This document shows, piece after piece, positions 19,184 to 27,767 of a stretch of 64,000 nucleotides of DNA. A program made the position numbers and the translations under genes. The notes below the pieces were generated by a model that worked only from the letters and a program-made list of their open reading frames with translations, was not told the origin of the DNA and ran no database searches. The stretch spans positions 1 to 64,000 of the forward strand of contig MEOQ01000012.1 of assembly GCA_001769275.1 (NCBI GenBank). The letters are read 5' to 3'. The stretch is from Bacteroidetes bacterium GWF2_43_63. GTDB taxonomy: Bacteria > Bacteroidota > Bacteroidia > Bacteroidales > DTU049. How positions within the stretch are numbered: the stretch's first letter is position 1; the number at the start of each line of letters is the position of its first letter.

Positions 19184-20539
19184 CTATTGAGGAATAATCG
19201 TTAGAATCAACGCACCTTCATTTGGATTGGGAGCGGTGGTGTTTCCCCCTGCATAGAAATTATCGAATGCATATTTTTTTGCTCTCACATTGATGGTATG
19301 GTTCCCAGGTGTCAGCACAATGGTGTTAGTCATTGACCAGGGAGCGATGGTGTTGGTAAACCCGGATGGATCGGTAACATCAATGGTCTGAAACATGTCA
19401 TTCACCGCCACTCCGTTAAGAAATACCTGGACTATAACCCCTGACCCGTAATAGGATGCTGATGTAGTTTCAAGAGATCCATAAGTTGAAACCAGAACAG
19501 TCGCACTGGTGGAAAGCGTAAACGAAAGAGTCAATCCTCCGATGCTGGCGAACGTTGTTGAACTAATCAGTGTTCGGGTGGATGTCGCTTTTAAGACCTG
19601 AATTACATTGCCAATTGATTGCCAGACCGGGGCTGTGTTGGAACCCTGCGATACCAATACCTGGCCCGTAACTCCCGGATTATTGTTCGGCATCAGAGCC
19701 CCTGAAAACTTTACATTGCCCGGAACATCCAGCTTTTGGGTCGGAGTTGCAGTGCCGATTCCGACATTGGTTCCGTTATCAAAGATCTGACTGCAAACTA
19801 TCTGTGTGCCGTCGTTTTTTAGTACATAATTGGCATTGGTGCAGCCCAGTGCGCCGGAGGTGCCCGGTGAACCGTTGCAGATATAGCGCGATAGCGCCGG
19901 ATTGATTTCTCCGGCATCAAGGATCCCATTGCTATTGGCATCCAGCCCAAACTGCAGCATTACTCCACCATACTGACAATTGGCTCCAGCTGGTTCATTC
20001 GTGGTTAAAGCGACCGTATTAAGGCCACTTCCGGCTGGACCCTGAGCTCCGGTTGCACCAGGAGATCCGTCGCACACATACTGCGTTAGCGAAGGCAAAA
20101 TTTCTGCTGCATCCAAAACTCCATTATCATTTAAATCAACACCGAAATCAAGTCTCGCACCGCCATAAGTGCAATTCACTCCCGCTGGCTCAATGGCTGT
20201 TCCTGTTAAGGTATTGTGGCCGTTTCCACCGGAACCTCCGCTGCAAAGCGAAAACCACGACATGGTTCCCGACCGGTAAACGAGCACGCACATAGAATCT
20301 GTGTCGTAAACCAGTAAGCCGTTGGCTGGAGATGCAATAGCCAATCTCTGCGCAGCATTCATACGTGGAATCAACAATCCTTTGTCGGCAGCAACAATGT
20401 CAAGCGCTGCTGATGGATCGGGCAAAGCCCCTGTTGGATTTATTCCCACATTGTTTTGTGCCACAACCTTCTGTGGATTGAATCCGTAAATCAGCGACAA
20501 GACAATAACAAACTGAAACATCAATTTCATTGATCTCAT
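19184..20539 (-). CDS. secreted protein with two Ca-loop-like (DUF7151-type) repeats and a C-terminal beta domain
   Basis: The start at 20539 (451 residues) is chosen because it opens a normal signal peptide ending near VVAQ; a longer frame adds 16 unlikely residues. After a DPSAALDIVAADKGLLIPRM segment shared with other Bacteroidota surface proteins, two repeats of about 55 residues occur at roughly 108-163 and 167-225. Each has EPAG.NC.YGG...FG.D.N.NG.LDA.EI....YVC, followed by GxxG collagen-like spacers (GSPGATGAQGPAG). The DxNxNGxxDxxE pattern looks like a calcium-binding loop and matches my memory of the DUF7151 family. The C-terminal 150 residues form a beta-sandwich-like domain. Function is unknown; possibly an extracellular fibre or adhesin. 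Confidence 0.75.
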   Translation of the reverse strand: MRSMKLMFQFVIVLSLIYGFNPQKVVAQNNVGINPTGALPDPSAALDIVAADKGLLIPRMNAAQRLAIASPANGLLVYDTDSMCVLVYRSGTMSWFSLCSGGSGGNGHNTLTGTAIEPAGVNCTYGGARLDFGVDLNDNGVLDAAEILPSLTQYVCDGSPGATGAQGPAGSGLNTVALTTNEPAGANCQYGGVMLQFGLDANSNGILDAGEINPALSRYICNGSPGTSGALGCTNANYVLKNDGTQIVCSQIFDNGTNVGIGTATPTQKLDVPGNVKFSGALMPNNNPGVTGQVLVSQGSNTAPVWQSIGNVIQVLKATSTRTLISSTTFASIGGLTLSFTLSTSATVLVSTYGSLETTSASYYGSGVIVQVFLNGVAVNDMFQTIDVTDPSGFTNTIAPWSMTNTIVLTPGNHTINVRAKKYAFDNFYAGGNTTAPNPNEGALILTIIPQ

Positions 20540-20703
20540 AACAGTAGCTTTTAAAATTGAAAATATCCCCCCCACGAAAATATTCACAGCAATATGACTG
20601 CATTATCATCCGTTTTGTCAAACGATGCCGCAAATTAATCTGTAAAAAGCAGGAAATTCAAGTTGGCTACTGCTGTAGAAAAGCTTTCATTCCCAATGTC
20701 GGC

Positions 20704-21285
20704 TCAAGAATTGAGTGTTTTCAGAAAATCAACCATTTTCGCCAATGCCCTGCCCCGGTGACTGATGGCGTTTTTCTCGTCAGAATTCAACTCGGCAAAG
20801 CTTTTCAAAAAACCATCAGGCCTGAAAACCGGATCATAACCAAAGCCTCCAGTACCAGCCCTTTCAAACATTATTGATCCCTCGACAATACCTTCGAAAA
20901 AGAATTCCTTGCCGTCAAGGATCAATGACACCGCAGTTCTGAACCGGGCACAGCGATTTGATTCGTTTTGTAATTCTTCAAGAACCTTATCAACGTTTGC
21001 GCTGAAATCATGGCCGGGACCAGCATAGCGTGCCGAATAGACACCTGGACGACCATCAAGTGCTTCAATTTCGAGCCCGGTATCATCGGCAAAACAATCC
21101 AAACCAGTTGCAGCAAAAATAGTTGTAGCCTTGATTGAAGCATTCGCCTCCAGTGTCAGACCGGTCTCTTCAATATCTTCGAAAAAGCCCGCATCATTCA
21201 AACTGATTACCTCAACAAAGGGCAATAATATTTGGCGTGCTTCCTCGAGTTTATGGGCATTGTTGGTTGCAAAAACAAGTTTCAT
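20704..21285 (-). CDS. rdgB: RdgB/HAM1 non-canonical purine NTP pyrophosphatase (XTP/dITP diphosphatase)
   Basis: This 193-residue cytoplasmic house-cleaning enzyme hydrolyses dITP, XTP and ITP to the monophosphates, preventing their misincorporation. The family signatures are complete: FATNNAHKLEEAR at the N-terminus, ADDTGLEIEALDGRPGVYSARYAG in the centre, FGYDPVFRPDG, and SHRGRAL near the C-terminus. It is divergent from recJ across 75 bases that hold a -7 box for each direction. Confidence 0.97.
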   Translation of the reverse strand: MKLVFATNNAHKLEEARQILLPFVEVISLNDAGFFEDIEETGLTLEANASIKATTIFAATGLDCFADDTGLEIEALDGRPGVYSARYAGPGHDFSANVDKVLEELQNESNRCARFRTAVSLILDGKEFFFEGIVEGSIMFERAGTGGFGYDPVFRPDGFLKSFAELNSDEKNAISHRGRALAKMVDFLKTLNS

Positions 21286-21301
21286 AACAGGTAATAAAAT
21301 G

Positions 21302-21309
21302 CAAAAATA
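21302..21309 (-). promoter_or_regulatory. -7 box for rdgB
   Basis: The minus strand reads TATTTTTG (TAnnTTTG) 17 bases before the rdgB start. Confidence 0.5.
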
Positions 21310-21336
21310 ATCTTTTCAAAGTCATTTAAATTATCT

Positions 21337-21344
21337 TACATTTG
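21337..21344 (+). promoter_or_regulatory. -7 box for recJ-trpS
   Basis: TACATTTG matches TAnnTTTG and lies 17 bases before the recJ ATG, giving a very short leader. Confidence 0.55.
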
Positions 21345-21360
21345 CACATCATTCAGAATT

Positions 21361-23145
21361 ATGCTTGCAAAACGGTGGATATTAAAGGATCAGGGAAATG
21401 AGGAACTCATACGCCTGTTGATGGAACAGGTAAACGTGAATCGAACCTTGGCTAATCTACTTGTACAGCGCGGCATTGATTCATATGATTCGGCAAAAGC
21501 ATTCTTCCGGCCCAGTATCGAAAATCTCCACGACCCTTTCCTGATGAAGGACATGGATAAAGCCGTTGACAGACTTGTTTTGGCAATAGACCGCAAAGAA
21601 TCCATTTTGCTTTATGGCGATTATGACGTTGATGGCACTACCGCAGTAGCCATCGTTTATAAGTTTCTGAAGCGTTTCAAACTGCCACTTGATTATTACA
21701 TTCCGGACCGTTTTACAGAAGGATATGGGATTTCGATAAAAGGAATCGATTACGCTTCGGAAACGGGCTGCTCGCTTATAATTGCGGTTGACTGCGGCAT
21801 CAAGGATCAGGAAAAAGTACTGTATGCCACTGAAAAAGGCATTGACTGTATCATTTGCGATCACCACCGGCCGGGCGATGATATTCCGGATGCTGTGGCT
21901 GTCCTCGATCCTAAACAAAAAGACTGTAATTATCCGTTTGAGGAGCTTTCGGGTGCCGGCGTTGGGTTTAAACTAATGCAGGGACTTGCTCAAAGACTTA
22001 GTATTCCCTTTGACGAACTAAAACTACTTCTCGATCTTGTAACATTAAGCATCGCTGCGGATATCGTTCCGGTAATTGGCGAAAACAGGATTTTGTCATT
22101 CTACGGATTGAAAATGATTAATTCCAACCCAAGTGCTGGAATTGAAGCCATTCTTCGAACCGCTGGTGTTAAACGCAGACCCGATAGTTATTACAAAACC
22201 GACTATTCGTTCACGAAAAAAATAACCATCTCCGACCTTGTTTTTATTGTTGGGCCACGCGTAAATGCTGCGGGCCGCATTCAGAGCGGTAAAAACTCAG
22301 TAGATCTTTTGATCAGCGAAAATGCAGATCAGGCCGACATCATTGCCACTCAAATTGACAACCTCAATATTGAGCGCAAGAGTCTTGATTCAAACGCCAC
22401 AACGGAAGCACTTTTAGCTATCGCAGAATCACTCGACGATGCAGGACGACGATCGACGGTCCTCTTTAATCCTGCATGGCCAAAAGGAATTCTTGGTATC
22501 GTTGCATCACGCCTCACTGAACACTATTACAAACCCACCATTGTTTTTACAAGAGCCAACGATGAAGGCGTAATTACTGGCAGTGCGCGCTCGATCAAGG
22601 ATTTTGATATTTACGAAGCTGTTGAAACCTGCAGCGATCTGCTCATTCACTGGGGCGGACACACCTATGCCGCAGGGCTCTCCCTCAAAGAGTCCGACTT
22701 TGAAACATTCAGAAGGCGGTTTGATGAATTTGCACAGGCCAAAATTTCGGATGATATGATGATCCCCGTAATTGAAGTGGATTCATATCTTGATTTTAAT
22801 GAAGTCACGAAAAAATTCTATTCTGTACTCAAACAATTTGCGCCATTCGGCCCAGGCAATATGAATCCTGTATTTCAAACAAACAGGGTGTACGACAATG
22901 GCTTCTCGAAACTTGTAGGAAACAACCATATTAAACTGATGGTGACCCAAAGCCACTACAAAGGCGTTGGATTGCCAGGTATCGCATTTCAGCTTGGAGA
23001 ATATTTCACGCAGATTGAAAGCCAGAAACCGTTTGACATCGTGTATGCACTCGAAGAAAACGAATGGAACGGCAATACCACGCTGCAGCTGAATATAAAA
23101 GACATCAGAATCGAAAAGGAAAAAGAAGAATCACAGGAACAATGA
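21361..23145 (+). CDS. recJ: single-stranded-DNA 5'-3' exonuclease RecJ
   Basis: This 594-residue DHH-family nuclease is used in recombination and repair. Motif I DYDVDGTT is at 87-94, motif III CDHHRPG has D167-H168-H169, and the DHHA1-like part includes the GGHTYAAGLSL segment. The final OB-fold region contains FAPFGPGNMNPVF. The length is normal for bacterial RecJ. Its stop codon overlaps the trpS start (ATGA at 23142-23145), so the two are translationally coupled. Confidence 0.97.
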   Translation: MLAKRWILKDQGNEELIRLLMEQVNVNRTLANLLVQRGIDSYDSAKAFFRPSIENLHDPFLMKDMDKAVDRLVLAIDRKESILLYGDYDVDGTTAVAIVYKFLKRFKLPLDYYIPDRFTEGYGISIKGIDYASETGCSLIIAVDCGIKDQEKVLYATEKGIDCIICDHHRPGDDIPDAVAVLDPKQKDCNYPFEELSGAGVGFKLMQGLAQRLSIPFDELKLLLDLVTLSIAADIVPVIGENRILSFYGLKMINSNPSAGIEAILRTAGVKRRPDSYYKTDYSFTKKITISDLVFIVGPRVNAAGRIQSGKNSVDLLISENADQADIIATQIDNLNIERKSLDSNATTEALLAIAESLDDAGRRSTVLFNPAWPKGILGIVASRLTEHYYKPTIVFTRANDEGVITGSARSIKDFDIYEAVETCSDLLIHWGGHTYAAGLSLKESDFETFRRRFDEFAQAKISDDMMIPVIEVDSYLDFNEVTKKFYSVLKQFAPFGPGNMNPVFQTNRVYDNGFSKLVGNNHIKLMVTQSHYKGVGLPGIAFQLGEYFTQIESQKPFDIVYALEENEWNGNTTLQLNIKDIRIEKEKEESQEQ

Positions 23146-24137
23146 GCAGAATATTAAGCGGAATCCGCCCCACGGGCAATCTTCATCTGGGTAATTATTT
23201 TGGCGCAGTCAAGAATTTTGTGCGTCTGCAGGAAGAAAATGAATGCTATTTTTTTATAGCTGATTATCACAGTCTGACAACACATCCAACGCCGGAAAAT
23301 CTGAACTACAATGTACGTCAGGTTTTAGCAGAATTTGTCGGCTGCGGCCTTGACCCTGAAAAAGCAACCCTCTATATTCAGAGCGATGTCCCAGAAACCA
23401 TCGAATTGTATTTGTTCCTCAATATGAATGCCTACCTGGGCGAGCTGGAGCGGGTTACATCATTTAAAGACAAAATTCGCAAGCAACCAAATAACGTGAA
23501 TGCCGGGCTGCTCACCTACCCATCCCTGATGGCTGCTGATATTCTGATTCACCACGCAGACAAAGTTCCGGTTGGAAAAGATCAGGAACAGCATCTTGAA
23601 ATGACCCGCACATTTGCCAATCGCTTCAATCGATTGTACAAAACAGAATATTTTAAAGAACCCGAAGCATTTAATTTCGGCGCCGAGCTCGTAAAAGTAC
23701 CGGGACTGGATGGCGGAGGCAAAATGGGAAAATCGGAAGGCGAAGGCAATGCCATTTTTTTGATTGATGACGAAAAAACGATTTCAAAAAAAATCATGCG
23801 TGCTGTTACCGACAGCGGCCCCACAGAACAAAATCAGACACCGCCACAGTCAATTCAGAATTTATTTTCATTGCTTGAAATTGTTTCGGCTGAAGACACT
23901 TTGAAGTTTTTCCGCGAGTCGTATGCCAATTGTTCCATTCGCTATGGCGATCTGAAAAAACAACTGGCTGTTGACATGAACCTGTTTATTTCTCCCATTC
24001 GCGAACGCATTCTGAGCGTCGCTTCCGACACCGCTTATCTGTCGAAAGTGGCTGCAACCGGTCGTGAAAAAGCGCAGGCAAGTGCCTCGAAAACCATAAA
24101 AGAAGTTCGCGAAATCATCGGATTTAAAACACTCTAG
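23142..24137 (+). CDS. trpS: tryptophanyl-tRNA synthetase
   Basis: This 331-residue class I synthetase charges tRNA-Trp. The start at 23142 is chosen over an upstream ATG because MSRILSGIRPTGNLHLGNYFG is the standard N-terminus with the HIGH-like HLGN. The KMSKS loop appears as KMGKS in GGGKMGKSEGEG. The length matches bacterial TrpS. The ATG overlaps the recJ stop by four bases, and a small membrane-protein gene follows 2 bases after its end. Confidence 0.97.
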   Translation: MSRILSGIRPTGNLHLGNYFGAVKNFVRLQEENECYFFIADYHSLTTHPTPENLNYNVRQVLAEFVGCGLDPEKATLYIQSDVPETIELYLFLNMNAYLGELERVTSFKDKIRKQPNNVNAGLLTYPSLMAADILIHHADKVPVGKDQEQHLEMTRTFANRFNRLYKTEYFKEPEAFNFGAELVKVPGLDGGGKMGKSEGEGNAIFLIDDEKTISKKIMRAVTDSGPTEQNQTPPQSIQNLFSLLEIVSAEDTLKFFRESYANCSIRYGDLKKQLAVDMNLFISPIRERILSVASDTAYLSKVAATGREKAQASASKTIKEVREIIGFKTL

Positions 24138-24139
24138 AT

Positions 24140-24481
24140 ATGAAACCAGCAAAAGCATTCTATCCGTTTGCTGCATGGCTCATCCGGCTTACCATGCTGC
24201 TTTTCACATATGTTTTCTTTTTCGAAACAATACGTGCCTTTGATTACAACAGTGTTGAATTCTACATTGCAAGCGCATTTGCAATATTTTCCGTACTTGT
24301 CCTTGTCGGCGGCTTCCTCTCGAAACCCGCAATGACCGTGGTCAGCGCCTTTTTCCTTTTTGGATTATCTGTCTATCAGCTGATCATTCACTTCAGCGAA
24401 AAACCAGACACAATAACAGTAGCTTATATGCTAAGCATCTCAGCCATGCTGGTGCTTTTCTCCGTCGGCAACAAGAAATAA
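24140..24481 (+). CDS. small four-helix membrane protein of unknown function
   Basis: This 113-residue protein has four hydrophobic segments (about 8-30, 39-58, 63-82 and 92-108) and a basic C-terminus. I recognise no family. It begins 2 bases after trpS and is most likely read from the recJ promoter. Confidence 0.75.
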   Translation: MKPAKAFYPFAAWLIRLTMLLFTYVFFFETIRAFDYNSVEFYIASAFAIFSVLVLVGGFLSKPAMTVVSAFFLFGLSVYQLIIHFSEKPDTITVAYMLSISAMLVLFSVGNKK

Positions 24482-24571
24482 TAAATACAGCATCTGAAAC
24501 CTCGAAGTGGTTTAACATCCGGGTAAAATCACACCAGCACCGAAACCACAACACGGCTGACGTAATTTCCG

Positions 24572-24579
24572 TACTTTTG
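24572..24579 (+). promoter_or_regulatory. -7 box for hflX
   Basis: TACTTTTG matches TAnnTTTG, 28 bases before the TTG start of hflX. Confidence 0.55.
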
Positions 24580-24607
24580 CAACTAATAACACCAATCAAA
24601 GCACGCA

Positions 24608-25792
24608 TTGAAATCACAAGGCAACATTACTGCTAAACCTAAGGAAAGAGCAATCCTTGTAGGACTCATAACATATCAGCAGCCCGAAACAAAAGCGCTT
24701 GAATACTTAGAGGAGCTCGATTTTCTGGCGCGCACCTCCGATGCCGTTGTTGTAAAACATTTTACACAGCGACTCGAAAAACCCGACGGACGCACGTTTG
24801 TAGGCAAAGGCAAGCTCGAAGAAATTGCACATTATGTCGAAGAGCACGAAATCAACATCATCGTATTCGATGATGAACTAACACCTACACAACTCCGCAA
24901 CATTGAAGAAGTAGTCCAATGCAAAATTCTGGATCGCACCAACCTGATTCTGGATATCTTTGCATTTCGCGCCAGAACTGCTTATGCGCGCACTCAGGTT
25001 GAACTCGCACAATACGAATATATCCTGCCCCGCCTCACCCGCATGTGGACTCACCTTTCGAAACAGCGCGGTGGCATTGGGATGAAGGGCCCCGGTGAAA
25101 AAGAAATCGAAACCGACCGTCGTGTTATCCGCAAACGAATTTCATTACTTAAAGAAGAACTAAAGGACATTGACAAACAAAAACTTACTCAGCGTAAACA
25201 GCGCGAAAAACTGATCCGCGTTTCACTGGTTGGGTACACCAATGTTGGTAAAAGCACATTGATGAATGTAATTTCGAAGTCCGAAGTTTTTGCTGAAAAC
25301 AAATTGTTTGCAACACTCGATACCACGGTTCGGAAAGTCACTTATAACGCGCTTGCATTTCTGCTCAGCGACACGGTTGGATTCATTCGTAAATTGCCAC
25401 ATCATCTGGTTGAATCGTTCAAATCGACGCTCGATGAAATCCGCGAAGCCGATCTGCTGCTGCATGTAGTCGATGTTTCGCATCCCAACTACGAAGAGCA
25501 AATGGAAACCGTGAGTAAGACATTGCTTGAAATCGGTGCCGGTGACAAACCGGTCATCATTGTTTTCAATAAAATTGATTTGTATAAACACGAGGAAAAT
25601 TTCCTGGACGAAGAAACCGACAAAACACCGCAGCAACTGCTCGAGGAGAGCATTGTAGGCCGTATTGACACTCCTGCTGTTTTTATTTCAGCGAAAAAAG
25701 GTGACAATATCAGCAAATTGAAAGAATTGGTTTTTGAAAAAGTGAAAGAACTGCACACCGGCAAATATCCGGGGACTGTGCCGTTTTATTGA
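24608..25792 (+). CDS. hflX: ribosome-associated GTPase HflX
   Basis: This 394-residue translational GTPase splits and rescues stalled 70S ribosomes. The N-terminal HflX domain shows DGRTFVGKGKLEEI and FDDELTPTQLRN. It is followed by a coiled linker and the G domain: G1 GYTNVGKST from G209, G3 DTVGFIRKLPHHLVESF, and G4 NKID. The start codon is TTG, because no ATG or GTG occurs between the upstream promoter box and the conserved domain. The gene is convergent with the DUF3298 gene, with a 17-base gap. Confidence 0.96.
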   Translation: MKSQGNITAKPKERAILVGLITYQQPETKALEYLEELDFLARTSDAVVVKHFTQRLEKPDGRTFVGKGKLEEIAHYVEEHEINIIVFDDELTPTQLRNIEEVVQCKILDRTNLILDIFAFRARTAYARTQVELAQYEYILPRLTRMWTHLSKQRGGIGMKGPGEKEIETDRRVIRKRISLLKEELKDIDKQKLTQRKQREKLIRVSLVGYTNVGKSTLMNVISKSEVFAENKLFATLDTTVRKVTYNALAFLLSDTVGFIRKLPHHLVESFKSTLDEIREADLLLHVVDVSHPNYEEQMETVSKTLLEIGAGDKPVIIVFNKIDLYKHEENFLDEETDKTPQQLLEESIVGRIDTPAVFISAKKGDNISKLKELVFEKVKELHTGKYPGTVPFY

Positions 25793-25809
25793 TTGGATGG
25801 AAAATGGGT

Positions 25810-26919
25810 TTACTCCATCATCCGCTCAATCACTCCGCCCGCAGGGATTATTGATTTCAGATCAGAATACGGAATGGTAATGTCGATGCTGCCAGCCGCA
25901 TATGGTGCTATTTCATACACATTATAGTGAAAAGTGATGCTGGTTTCAGACAATATGAAATTCTGCGTTGCAGTCACTACCTCCACGAAAAATCCTTCAT
26001 CGCTCAACAACGCATCCGGAGCCAAATTCAGGTCGGAACGTAACTGATCGTTGATGGCTGTTTCAAGTATTGATTCGTAATTTATAACAAAAATATCCTC
26101 CAGTGTAAGCAGTTTGCCACTTTGTGAATCGTAGGTGTAATTCACCGAACCATAGAGCCCATGCGCTCCTCCGGTATATTCATATCCCGCTGAAACAAAA
26201 CCGAGTAATCCGTTTTTCTGAAAAAGGACCGAAACCTCATCATAGATTTCCCAGTTCGAAATAAATTCGTCAATTTCGGCTTCACCACTTTCGTACATCG
26301 AAGTATAATCCTGAATATATGAAATGTCGAAATTTTTAATCATATCGTCAGGATAAACAGCATCGACCGGCAATCCTTCATACATGGAACAAATGGCCTT
26401 GATAAACCACAATGAATCAGCCTTCGGGGTGTTTGCTGCAGGTACAGGATACATGTGTTCTATGGTCATAGATACGGAATCGCGACCTTCTTCAGTTTCG
26501 AATGCAATGTGCCGGACTGCGCTGAAACACTTATAATCGACCGGAACTGCAATAGAAGTTGGTGTTGCCGGAAGAGTTAAAAAAAACGGTTCTGAATTCT
26601 GCTTTTCCTTTATTGTTAATCGAAGTGCTGATTGGCTTTTCAAATCTATTTTTACTTCGGAAAACAAGTCAGAGGAGCCAATGTAAACCGGCTCTGCAAG
26701 CGGATTTATACCAACTGAAACCAGACAACTCACCTGACTTTTCTGATCATAAAAATGAAGTTCTCCGGTTGAGTCATTCGGTTGATTCCAGACTGCTTCA
26801 GCCACATTGGTCATTGAAAAATACCTGACTATTCCACAGGAATTATTTGAAGAATAAACAGTCTGCGCAAAACCGTCTGCTGTCAGCACAAGAAGTATGA
26901 TGATAAAGATTTTTTTCAT
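25810..26919 (-). CDS. secreted protein with DUF3298 (RsiV-like) C-terminal domain
   Basis: This 369-residue protein uses the ATG at 26919, which opens a signal peptide ending near GFAQ; the longer frame overlaps the upstream gene. The C-terminal half contains FVSAGYEYTGGAHGLYGSVNYTYD and TLEDIF, then FHYNVYEIAPYAAGSIDITIPYSDL. This is the DUF3298 pattern seen in RsiV-like and other periplasmic proteins. No catalytic motif is visible. It lies one base after the stop of the PLP-homeostasis gene, so they form an operon, although a functional link is not obvious. Confidence 0.82.
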   Translation of the reverse strand: MKKIFIIILLVLTADGFAQTVYSSNNSCGIVRYFSMTNVAEAVWNQPNDSTGELHFYDQKSQVSCLVSVGINPLAEPVYIGSSDLFSEVKIDLKSQSALRLTIKEKQNSEPFFLTLPATPTSIAVPVDYKCFSAVRHIAFETEEGRDSVSMTIEHMYPVPAANTPKADSLWFIKAICSMYEGLPVDAVYPDDMIKNFDISYIQDYTSMYESGEAEIDEFISNWEIYDEVSVLFQKNGLLGFVSAGYEYTGGAHGLYGSVNYTYDSQSGKLLTLEDIFVINYESILETAINDQLRSDLNLAPDALLSDEGFFVEVVTATQNFILSETSITFHYNVYEIAPYAAGSIDITIPYSDLKSIIPAGGVIERMME

Positions 26920-26920
26920 T

Positions 26921-27595
26921 TTATTGGTTATAGTTTCGCTCTCCGAAAATGGAAGTACCAACCCGCACCAGCGTGCTGCCTTCTTCAATGGCTATGTGAT
27001 AATCATAGCTCATGCCCATGCTGATTTCGCTGAAAACATCTTCGTTTTTAAAAATGGCAACTTTGAGTTTATTGAATACAATTTTCAGTGAGCGGTACTC
27101 AATTCGGGTTATAGACTCTGTATCGCTGAAACTACCCATTCCCATCACACCGCAGAAACGTACATTTGGGAAAAGCTTATAACGCCCCTCTTTAAGAAAT
27201 AAAAATGTGTCATCGGGCTGAAAGCCAAATTTGGAGCCATCTGACGCAATGGATATTTCAAGCAGAACATCAATGACCCGATTGTTTTTACGAGCTTCCT
27301 TGTCAATTTCCTTCAGCAATTTTTCGCTATCAACACTCTGAATGCACGATACAAAAGGGGCAACGTATTTCACTTTGTTGGTTTGCAAATGGCCAATCAG
27401 ATGCCACTCGATATCAGCAGGCAAGAGCGGATGCTTTGAACACAGCTCCTGTACATAATTCTCGCCGAAAATGCGCTGCCCGGAATCATACGCTTCGTGC
27501 AAAGCTTCAACCGGTTTGGTCTTGCTTACGGCAACCAATCGCACACTGGCAGGCAATTGCGAAACAATTCTCTGAATATTTTCTGCAATACCCAT
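26921..27595 (-). CDS. YggS/PLPBP-family pyridoxal-phosphate homeostasis protein
   Basis: This 224-residue PLP-binding protein controls free PLP levels and amino-acid homeostasis. The start at 27595 (MGIAENIQRI) is chosen as the usual N-terminus. The PLP lysine is in LVAVSKTKPVE (about K25), with FGENYVQEL, WHLIGHLQTNKVK and the C-terminal SMGMSYDYHIAIEEGSTLVRVGTSIFG. It is divergent from pepD. Confidence 0.95.
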   Translation of the reverse strand: MGIAENIQRIVSQLPASVRLVAVSKTKPVEALHEAYDSGQRIFGENYVQELCSKHPLLPADIEWHLIGHLQTNKVKYVAPFVSCIQSVDSEKLLKEIDKEARKNNRVIDVLLEISIASDGSKFGFQPDDTFLFLKEGRYKLFPNVRFCGVMGMGSFSDTESITRIEYRSLKIVFNKLKVAIFKNEDVFSEISMGMSYDYHIAIEEGSTLVRVGTSIFGERNYNQ

Positions 27596-27727
27596 AATGA
27601 TGCAAATGTAAGAAGAAACGAGACTATTTTGAAATTTCAGAGGGGTCAATCCATTGATTCAATAAAAATTGTATTTGCACCACTTTATTCAAAAATCTAA
27701 AATCACCGATCGATATTCTAAAATCAT

Positions 27728-27735
27728 TATCTTTG
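27728..27735 (+). promoter_or_regulatory. -7 box for pepD
   Basis: TATCTTTG matches TAnnTTTG, 33 bases before the pepD ATG. Confidence 0.55.
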
Positions 27736-27767
27736 GGTCAGCAAAAATCATTTAAACAAAAATAGCA

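Noticed and set aside
23064-23141. 26-residue N-terminal extension of TrpS
   Set aside because: It would lie wholly inside recJ; the ATG overlapping the recJ stop gives the standard TrpS N-terminus.
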